Both the position numbers and the translations under genes were made by a program. Of a stretch of DNA of 56,250 bases, positions 50,478 through 56,250 are shown in pieces (within the stretch, counting starts at the first letter, position 1; each line of letters begins with the position of its first letter). The stretch covers positions 1 through 56,250 of the forward strand of contig JAFXAR010000075.1 of assembly GCA_017516885.1 (NCBI GenBank). Direction: 5' to 3'. The notes beneath the pieces were generated by a model, which made no database searches, was not told the origin of the DNA, and saw only the letters and a list, made by a program, of their open reading frames with translations. The stretch is from Bacteroidaceae bacterium. GTDB taxonomy: Bacteria > Bacteroidota > Bacteroidia > Bacteroidales > Bacteroidaceae.

Positions 50478-52436
50478 ATGGCCGAAGAGATAAAATTAGA
50501 GTTCAATGCGAATGCACCCGAAGCGGCTGCATATACTGACGACTCCATACGTCACTTGAGCGACGTGGAGCATATACGCCTGCGCCCCGGCATGTACATA
50601 GGAAAACTGGGTGACGGCTCACAGAGCGACGACGGTATATATGTGCTGCTGAAAGAGGTGGTGGACAACAGTATTGACGAGTTCAAGATGGGCTTCGGCA
50701 AGCGTCTTGAGATTGACATCATCGACAATCATACAGTGGTAGTGCGCGATTATGGACGCGGAATACCGCAGGGAATGATGATTGAGGCCGTAAGCAAGCT
50801 GAATACCGGCGCAAAGTACGACGACAAGGTGTTCAAGAAGTCTGTGGGCCTCAATGGAGTGGGCCTTAAGGCGGCCAACGCCCTGAGCACCCATTTTGAA
50901 GTGCGCAGCTACCGCGATGGAGTGGTGCGCTCAGCCTCATTTGACAAGGGAATACTGAGCAATGACACAACAGAGCCTACAGCCGACGAGAACGGAACGA
51001 TGGTCTCCTTTACCCCTGACAACACTCTTTTCCGCAACTACGAGTACCGCTCTGCATATGTGGAGACCCTGCTTCGCAACTACACCTATCTGAACACCGG
51101 CCTTACAATCATGTTCAACGGCAAGCGCATCCTCTCGCGCAACGGACTTGCCGACCTGCTTACAGACAACATGACAGCCGATGCTCTCTATCCCATAATA
51201 CATCTGCGCGGGGCAGACATTGAGATTGCCTTTACTCATGCGCAGCAGTACGGCGAGGAGTATTACTCTTTTGTTAACGGACAGCACACAACGCAAGGCG
51301 GAACACACCAGAGCGCCTTCAAGGAACTTGTTGCGCTTACCATACACGACTTCTTCTCGGCAAAGAACTTTGAGTACTGTGATATTCGCAACGGAATTGT
51401 AGCTGCAATAGCAGTGAACATACAGGAACCGGTGTTCGAGAGCCAGACAAAGACAAAGCTCGGCTCGACAACCGTTGCGCCCGACCCGGGCAGCATGAGC
51501 GTAAAGAAGTTCATAAGCGACTTTGTGAAGGAGGAACTTGACAACTTCCTGCACAAGAACCCTGAGATAAGCGATGTGATGCTTTCAAAGATTACCGCTT
51601 CGGAAAAGGACCGCAAGGAACTTGCCGGCCTCACAAAGCAGGTGCGCGAGAAGGCGAAAAAGGTGAATATGCATAACCGCAAGCTGCGCGACTGCCGTAT
51701 ACACTACAACGACCCCAAGGGTGACCGCACCGAGGAGAGCTGCATCTTCATTACAGAGGGCGATTCGGCCAGCGGCTCGATTACAAAAAGCCGCGATGCC
51801 AATACCCAGGCTGTGTTCAGCCTGCGCGGAAAGCCGCTCAACAGCTTCGGGCTTACACGCGCGGTGGTTTATCAGAACGAGGAGTTCAATCTGCTGCAGG
51901 CAGCGCTTAATATTGAGGACGGGCTTGACGGACTGCGATATAACAAGGTGATTGTTGCCACCGATGCCGATGTTGACGGCATGCACATTAGGCTGCTAAT
52001 GATAACCTTCTTCCTGCAGTTCTTCCCCGAACTTATTAAAAAGGGCCATGTGTATATTCTGCAAACTCCGCTTTTCCGTGTACGCAACAAGCGCAAGCTG
52101 CCGCGTGGCAAGAAGGGCGCTGAGGAGCGCAAGGAGCACAAAAGCGACTTTGAAACAATATACTGCTACAGCGAGGAGGAAAGGGTTGCTGCAATAGAGA
52201 AACTCTCGCCCAACCCGGAAATTACCCGCTTTAAGGGACTTGGAGAGATTTCGCCCGATGAGTTCAGGAATTTCATAGGCCCGGACATGCGTCTTGAGCG
52301 CGTGGAACTCCATAAGGACGACAAGGTTGACGACCTTCTTGCATATTACATGGGCAAGAATACCATGGAGCGTCAGAACTTCATAATTGACAACCTGGTC
52401 GTTGAGGAGGATAAAACCAATGAGGAGGCTGAGTGA
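50478..52436 (+). CDS. parE: DNA topoisomerase IV subunit B
   Basis: ATPase subunit of a type IIA topoisomerase that unlinks daughter chromosomes. The GHKL ATP site is seen in [30 protein letters not shown] and [25 protein letters not shown] is in the transducer domain. The TOPRIM block has [32 protein letters not shown] and [13 protein letters not shown]. The opening [22 protein letters not shown] and length 652 fit the Bacteroidota ParE form rather than GyrB. parC is not in view. Its TGA stop overlaps the coaD ATG (TGATG). Confidence 0.9.
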   Translation: MAEEIKLEFNANAPEAAAYTDDSIRHLSDVEHIRLRPGMYIGKLGDGSQSDDGIYVLLKEVVDNSIDEFKMGFGKRLEIDIIDNHTVVVRDYGRGIPQGMMIEAVSKLNTGAKYDDKVFKKSVGLNGVGLKAANALSTHFEVRSYRDGVVRSASFDKGILSNDTTEPTADENGTMVSFTPDNTLFRNYEYRSAYVETLLRNYTYLNTGLTIMFNGKRILSRNGLADLLTDNMTADALYPIIHLRGADIEIAFTHAQQYGEEYYSFVNGQHTTQGGTHQSAFKELVALTIHDFFSAKNFEYCDIRNGIVAAIAVNIQEPVFESQTKTKLGSTTVAPDPGSMSVKKFISDFVKEELDNFLHKNPEISDVMLSKITASEKDRKELAGLTKQVREKAKKVNMHNRKLRDCRIHYNDPKGDRTEESCIFITEGDSASGSITKSRDANTQAVFSLRGKPLNSFGLTRAVVYQNEEFNLLQAALNIEDGLDGLRYNKVIVATDADVDGMHIRLLMITFFLQFFPELIKKGHVYILQTPLFRVRNKRKLPRGKKGAEERKEHKSDFETIYCYSEEERVAAIEKLSPNPEITRFKGLGEISPDEFRNFIGPDMRLERVELHKDDKVDDLLAYYMGKNTMERQNFIIDNLVVEEDKTNEEAE

Positions 52437-52894
52437 TGGAGAGTGTAGCACTGTTTGCGGGTACTTTTGACCCTTTTACCTTGGGGCATCATGCTATAGT
52501 AGAGCGTGCGCTTTCAATGTTCGGCAGGGTTGTTGTTGCTGTTGGCTGCAACATGGGAAAGAGCTGCATGCTCTCTGCCGAAGAGCGCGTTGCGGCAATA
52601 AGGAGGCTCTATTCGGGCAACGGCAGGGTAAGTGTGGCGCTCTACGATACCCTTACAATGGATTTTGCACGCGAAGTGGGGGCGACGGTGCTTGTGCGCG
52701 GTGTCCGCAGCGTTAAGGATTTTGAGTATGAGCGCGACATTGCCGATGTCAACCTGAAGCTTGGCGGCATTGATACTGTGCTGCTGATAAGCGAGCCTCA
52801 GTATGCATCGGTAAGCAGCAGCGTTGTGCGCGAGTTAATAAAATACGGCAAGGACGTATCGTCCCTTTTGCCAAAGGAAAACGTATCTAAGTAA
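52436..52894 (+). CDS. coaD: Phosphopantetheine adenylyltransferase
   Basis: Joins 4'-phosphopantetheine and ATP to dephospho-CoA, the penultimate step of coenzyme A synthesis. Motifs are ALFAGTFDPFTLGHHAIVERA (T/HxGH nucleotidyl-transferase), LVRGVRSVKDFEYERDIADVN and the C-terminal YASVSSSVVRELIKYGKDVS. 152 residues is normal. The ATG at 52436 overlaps the parE stop by one base; a GTG at 52433 is less likely. The protease gene follows after 8 bases. Confidence 0.95.
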   Translation: MESVALFAGTFDPFTLGHHAIVERALSMFGRVVVAVGCNMGKSCMLSAEERVAAIRRLYSGNGRVSVALYDTLTMDFAREVGATVLVRGVRSVKDFEYERDIADVNLKLGGIDTVLLISEPQYASVSSSVVRELIKYGKDVSSLLPKENVSK

Positions 52895-52902
52895 TATACA
52901 AT

Positions 52903-54492
52903 ATGAAAAAGACATTATTATCATTGCTTTTTGTTTTTGCGGCATTCTGCACAAATGCCCAGGATATTCCCGAACATTTGCTTAAGCTTATGTATTCGGG
53001 CAATATTATTTCTAATTTCTACGTTGACAGTCCCGATAATAACAAGATAACAGAAGCCGGTGTCAAGGCCATGCTCAAGGAACTTGACCCTCACTCTACT
53101 TATACCGACCCAAAGGAGACCAAGGCCCTTATGGAACAGATGCAGGGCAGCTTTGGCGGAATTGGCATTCAGTTCAATATCGTTTCCGACACTTTGTATG
53201 TAATCCACACTACCAACAACGGCCCGTCGCAGCGCGCCGGAATATTGCCGGGCGATAAGATTGTGCTTGTGAATGACACAGCCATTGCGGGAGTGAAAAT
53301 GAGCCGTACCGATATTATGTCACGTTTGCGCGGTGATAAGGGCACTGAGGTGAAAATTGGCGTGGTGCGCCGTGGAATTGACAGAATGCTTACTTTCAAT
53401 CTTGTGCGCGATGATATTTCCACCGAGACTATTGATGCCGCATACATGATAGACAAGAAGAATGGCTATATAAGAATATCGTCCTTCGGCGCAAAGACAC
53501 ATAATGAGTTTGTGGCAAAATTAGACTCGCTTAAGGCGCTTGGCATGCGCAATCTCATTATTGACCTTCAGGGCAACGGCGGCGGTTATTTGAATGCGGC
53601 GGTTGATATTGCAAACGAACTTCTTCCCAAGGACTGCATGGTGGTGTATACCGAGGGGCGCGCAAGCGGGCGCAGCGAGTATTTCTCACGCGGAAGCGGC
53701 CGCTTTGTCAAAGGCAATCTGGCGGTTATTGTTGACGAGACATCTGCATCGGCATCCGAAATTCTTGCCGGAGCTGTGCAGGATTGGGACCGTGGTGTTA
53801 TTGTGGGGCGCAGAAGCTTTGGCAAAGGTCTTGTGCAGCGTCCGTTCGAACTTTTTGACGGTTCTATGATACGTCTTACCATTGCACGTTACTACACTCC
53901 AACCGGAAGATGCATACAGAAACCCTATGACAACGACTCTGTGAAGTACGAGGACGACCTTATGCGCCGATACAACAGCGGTGAAATGACCACTGCCGAC
54001 AGCATCCATTTTCCCGATTCGCTAAAGACCTTTACGCTCCGTCTTGAGCGTCCTGTCTATGGCGGCGGAGGCATAATGCCCGATTATTTTGTTCCGCTTG
54101 ACACGGCAAAGTTCACTCCTTATCATAAGGAGCTTGCCGCAAAGGGCTCTATCCCTCAGGTTGCTCTGCGCTACCTTGACAAGAACCGTAAGGCGCTGAC
54201 TTCAAAATATGCCAACGTTGAGGATTTCCATCGTTCGTTTATTGTAGACGATGAGTGTCTTGCGCTTCTTGAAGAGCAGGCTAAAATGGACAGTGTAAAG
54301 CTGAAGGGCGGGCAGGAAGAGTATGAGCGTGCCCTGCCGCAGATAAAGAGGCAGTTGAAAATGTACATAGCGCGTGATGTATGGGATTTTGCCGATTTCC
54401 TTATGATATTCAATAAGGAGGAGGATATTTTCCTAAAGGCTTACGAACTTGTGAAGCAGCGCAATATGGACAAGGTGCTGCTCAAGAAATAG
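52903..54492 (+). CDS. S41 family C-terminal processing peptidase
   Basis: Exported serine protease of the CtpA/Prc type, 529 residues. A signal peptide covers about 1-19 (MKKTLLSLLFVFAAFCTNA). A PDZ domain (about 85-168) has GGIGIQFNIV and SQRAGILPGDKIVLVND. The catalytic domain has LIIDLQGNGGGYLNAAVDIA, the nucleophile in VDETSASASEILAGA (Ser283 region) and the general-base Lys308 in RRSFGKGLVQRPF. A helical C-terminal part of about 130 residues (400-529) is typical for Bacteroidota members. It acts in the periplasm on protein C-termini. It closes the parE-coaD-ctp run. Confidence 0.93.
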   Translation: MKKTLLSLLFVFAAFCTNAQDIPEHLLKLMYSGNIISNFYVDSPDNNKITEAGVKAMLKELDPHSTYTDPKETKALMEQMQGSFGGIGIQFNIVSDTLYVIHTTNNGPSQRAGILPGDKIVLVNDTAIAGVKMSRTDIMSRLRGDKGTEVKIGVVRRGIDRMLTFNLVRDDISTETIDAAYMIDKKNGYIRISSFGAKTHNEFVAKLDSLKALGMRNLIIDLQGNGGGYLNAAVDIANELLPKDCMVVYTEGRASGRSEYFSRGSGRFVKGNLAVIVDETSASASEILAGAVQDWDRGVIVGRRSFGKGLVQRPFELFDGSMIRLTIARYYTPTGRCIQKPYDNDSVKYEDDLMRRYNSGEMTTADSIHFPDSLKTFTLRLERPVYGGGGIMPDYFVPLDTAKFTPYHKELAAKGSIPQVALRYLDKNRKALTSKYANVEDFHRSFIVDDECLALLEEQAKMDSVKLKGGQEEYERALPQIKRQLKMYIARDVWDFADFLMIFNKEEDIFLKAYELVKQRNMDKVLLKK

Positions 54493-54528
54493 AAAGAAGC
54501 GGGGTTAATCCCCGCTTCTTTCTATTTC
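54486..54528. terminator. Bidirectional terminator shared by two convergent genes
   Basis: 19-bp perfect stem: GAAATAGAAAGAAGCGGGG (54486-54504), loop TTAAT, complement (54510-54528). The S41 stop codon TAG lies in the left arm. The stop codon of the minus-strand gene (54505-54507) lies in the loop, so the last codons of that gene are the right arm itself. Confidence 0.9.
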
Positions 54529-56082
54529 CTGGGTTCCGGCAGTAATGCTGTGCGCCTTGCCGTTCAGAATCAGTTTGTATTCTCCGTTTGAGGTGACTGT
54601 GACTGTGTTGCCCTCGCAGATGAGTGTCGTGACAATGCCCCCGAACCGCAGGTTCTCTATTCCGTGGCGCTTGCTGCCTGTACTCCGCCACGTTACAGTG
54701 CGCGATGTTGCATCGGCGTTTATGCCTATTATGTTCTCTATGAACATTGAAATGGGTATCAGGCCGCTCCATCCCACAAAGTTGGGCTTTACCATTTCAA
54801 CTCCGGTTTCGTTTGTTGCAGGCATGCTGATGTCCGGCGCGTAGAGTTCCCATATTGTGCCGGTTGATTTATATACCTTATACATATTATGCATGTTAAG
54901 GCGTGCAATCTCTTCGGCAAGTTCATGGAATCCGTAGGCGCATAGGCCTTTTACCGTCATATATGTTGTGGGTGCCCACACTCCGCCGCGCCAGTAGTTT
55001 CCGCACTTGTCATAATAGGGCTGGCTGGCAGCCAGTGAGGGCAGCGGAAGGCGCCGCCAGAAGAGGTTCTTGTCCTTTATGGCATCGGCGAGCCTTGCGG
55101 CCTGTCCGGGCGATGCAATGCCGGCAAGCATTGGCCAGAATGTGGCGGTGGTAATCCATGGAGTACGCTTGGAGGCTGTGTCTACGTCGTAGTACAGTCC
55201 GCTCTCTTCGTCCCACATGTAGCGGTTTATGCGCTCAGACAGTTCCTTTGCCTTTTTGCTGTATCTGCGCGCCTCTTTCTTCCGCCCTAATATGGTGTAC
55301 ATCTCGGCAAGGTTATCATAGCAGAGCTTTATCTGTGACGACATGCATACCCATCCCATCTGGTCGGTTGCCGAATGGATGTCGCCGTCGTGCGTAGGGC
55401 GGCCGATGTCGCGGGGTGTGTTGTCCATTCCGCTTGCCTGGCCGTTTGACCAGTAGAGCTTGTGCTCTGTGTCATTTGCCCTGCGGTTCTCCTCTACCCA
55501 TGAGACATATTTTTCAATGGGAAGGATGATTTCCCTTAACCGTGCTGTGTCCTGTGTGAAACGGAAGTATTCCATTTCGGCCCAGCTGAAGAGCGGTGGG
55601 TTTATGGTGCGGGCATAGTTCCGCCCAAGCCCCCAATGGTGGTCAGCGCCATCGGCCTCGTTTAATATGCGGCAAATCATTCCGTTTGCATGCTGGCGGG
55701 CGTAGAAGTTGTCGTGCGACTCAATGAAGGGGAACAGATGGGCGGCGTATCGCCCGAACATTGCCATAAAGTGGGTGTCCCACTGGAATATTTGCGGCGA
55801 AAGTCCCTCGTCAATCCAGTTGGCAACGAGAGGAGAGCCTTTTGGCGGTTGTTTGAGATTGCTGAAGGCTATTTCCCATGCCCGCATGTAAAGTTCTGTC
55901 CATTCGGGGTTCTCCTCCCACACCGGGATGGGCAGTGAATCCTTTATGGCAGAGAACGCTGGCAATTCTGATGGTTTGTACTCCTTTCTGTAGAAATATT
56001 TTCCACGTTCATTCTCTTCCTGCGAATAGCAGCATGCCGCAGAAAGGAACAGCAAGATGAGTGCAAATCTTTTCATCCTCAT
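54505..56082 (-). CDS. Trehalase-like (GH37/GH63-type alpha/alpha-barrel) glycosidase
   Basis: 525-residue exported protein with the (alpha/alpha)6 barrel of trehalases and related glucosidases. A signal sequence with a possible lipobox is present (LLFLSAAC, then CYSQ). Barrel marks are SPQIFQWDTHFMAMFGRYA, NPPLFSWAEMEYFR, NGQASGMDNTPRD with an acidic candidate, ATFWPMLAGI, YWRGGVWAPTTYMTVKGL and KPNFVGWSGLIPISMFIENI. Residues after about 460 form a small beta domain. The sugar substrate cannot be fixed; trehalose or another alpha-glucoside is possible. The start may be the first ATG or the one at 56076. The leader element repeat copy C lies just upstream. Confidence 0.8.
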   Translation of the reverse strand: MRMKRFALILLFLSAACCYSQEENERGKYFYRKEYKPSELPAFSAIKDSLPIPVWEENPEWTELYMRAWEIAFSNLKQPPKGSPLVANWIDEGLSPQIFQWDTHFMAMFGRYAAHLFPFIESHDNFYARQHANGMICRILNEADGADHHWGLGRNYARTINPPLFSWAEMEYFRFTQDTARLREIILPIEKYVSWVEENRRANDTEHKLYWSNGQASGMDNTPRDIGRPTHDGDIHSATDQMGWVCMSSQIKLCYDNLAEMYTILGRKKEARRYSKKAKELSERINRYMWDEESGLYYDVDTASKRTPWITTATFWPMLAGIASPGQAARLADAIKDKNLFWRRLPLPSLAASQPYYDKCGNYWRGGVWAPTTYMTVKGLCAYGFHELAEEIARLNMHNMYKVYKSTGTIWELYAPDISMPATNETGVEMVKPNFVGWSGLIPISMFIENIIGINADATSRTVTWRSTGSKRHGIENLRFGGIVTTLICEGNTVTVTSNGEYKLILNGKAHSITAGTQEIERSGD

Positions 56083-56096
56083 TATAATATAGATTT

Positions 56097-56148
56097 AGAA
56101 GCTGTTATTAGAAGCTGTTTAAATTTCTAAAAAGTATTTTCTTATAGA
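56097..56148 (-). repeat. Leader repeat copy C (doubled AAACAGCTTCT box)
   Basis: Minus strand: TATAAGAAAATACTTTTTAG, AAATTTAAACAGCTTCTAAT, then a second AACAGCTTCTAAA (56097-56106), ending 14 bases before the glycosidase ATG. The long part matches copy A at all but about seven of 37 positions. Confidence 0.7.
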
Positions 56149-56214
56149 AGCGAGTTTCGTCTATTTCGCCATTTTTTATATTCAAAAATGCCTGTTTCTT
56201 TCTTTTTTGCGGTT

Positions 56215-56230
56215 GCATAGCCCGCTATGC
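56215..56230. repeat. Small palindrome at the window edge
   Basis: GCATAGC-CC-GCTATGC, followed by GCCCTTAAAAAATAAA to the window end. It may be part of a larger repeat or leader structure continuing beyond the window; nothing else is recognisable in 56149-56250. Confidence 0.35.
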
Positions 56231-56250
56231 GCCCTTAAAAAATAAAAAAA

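Noticed and set aside
1-56250. Prophage, insertion sequence or integrative element
   Set aside because: No transposase, integrase, relaxase or phage structural gene was recognised, and gene content is chromosomal housekeeping throughout.

Overview
This window is a dense, ordinary-looking piece of a Bacteroidales chromosome; a Prevotellaceae-like or related gut/oral anaerobe is my inference. Support comes from many recognisable genes (SecDF fusion, S46 dipeptidyl-peptidase, GH3-family protein, glutaminyl cyclase lipoprotein, ExbB-X-ExbD-ExbD), from Bacteroidota-type promoters (TTG, about 19 bases, then TAnnTTTG, with a TAnnTTCG variant), from A/T-rich gene leaders without Shine-Dalgarno sequences, and from a C-terminal tail on the first protein typical of this phylum. 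No phage, insertion sequence, CRISPR array or rRNA operon was seen.

Layout. 1-1.1 kb: the 3' end of a surface protein with three Ig-like repeats. 1.2-7.9 kb: a complete histidine-to-glutamate operon (ftcD-hutU-hutH-hutI). 8-14.1 kb: S46 peptidase, ribD, secDF. 14.3-17.7 kb: a lipopolysaccharide-kinase-like protein, then on the minus strand MATE exporter, cytidylate-kinase-like protein and phosphoesterase. 17.8-23.8 kb: mnmA-xseA-xseB, ilvE-trmB, Dabb protein, Mrp. 23.8-27 kb, minus strand: lpxK, purine nucleoside phosphorylase, thiL and a small Imm17-like membrane protein. 27.2-30.1 kb: tRNA-Ser(GGA) and a TonB-energising exbB/exbD cluster. 30.2-31.6 kb, minus: thyA-folA. 31.7-38.9 kb: an 81-bp repeat tract, rsmF-like methyltransferase, dsbD, GH3 protein and an Ig-like lipoprotein. 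39-44.4 kb: cysS, glutaminyl cyclase, sufE, U32 protein (minus) and dus. 44.5-56.1 kb: acyltransferase (minus), a gate-domain transporter, mtnN-luxS, Ca2+/Na+ antiporter, a GNAT-like protein, parE-coaD-S41 protease, and a trehalase-like glycosidase (minus).

How the genes fit together. The hut operon turns histidine into glutamate and one-carbon folate, next to a peptidase that may feed it dipeptides. mtnN and luxS complete S-adenosylhomocysteine recycling with AI-2 as by-product. thyA and folA form the thymidylate cycle. mnmA, trmB, dus and the U32 protein are tRNA-modification genes. ExbB/ExbD energise outer-membrane uptake, and SecDF, DsbD, the glutaminyl cyclase and the S41 protease serve the envelope.

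The most unusual signals are not genes. A short GAAAACTGA-type repeat fills the ftcD-hutU gap as a potential long hairpin, and the same repeat has entered mnmA in frame. An 81-bp tandem repeat upstream of the rsmF-like gene carries a hairpin with compensatory base changes. An AAACAGYTTCT box lies just upstream of five start codons. A 22-bp palindrome holds two back-to-back -7 promoter boxes. Several convergent gene pairs share near-perfect palindromic terminators, one of which contains both stop codons. I did not find a convincing new multi-gene system.
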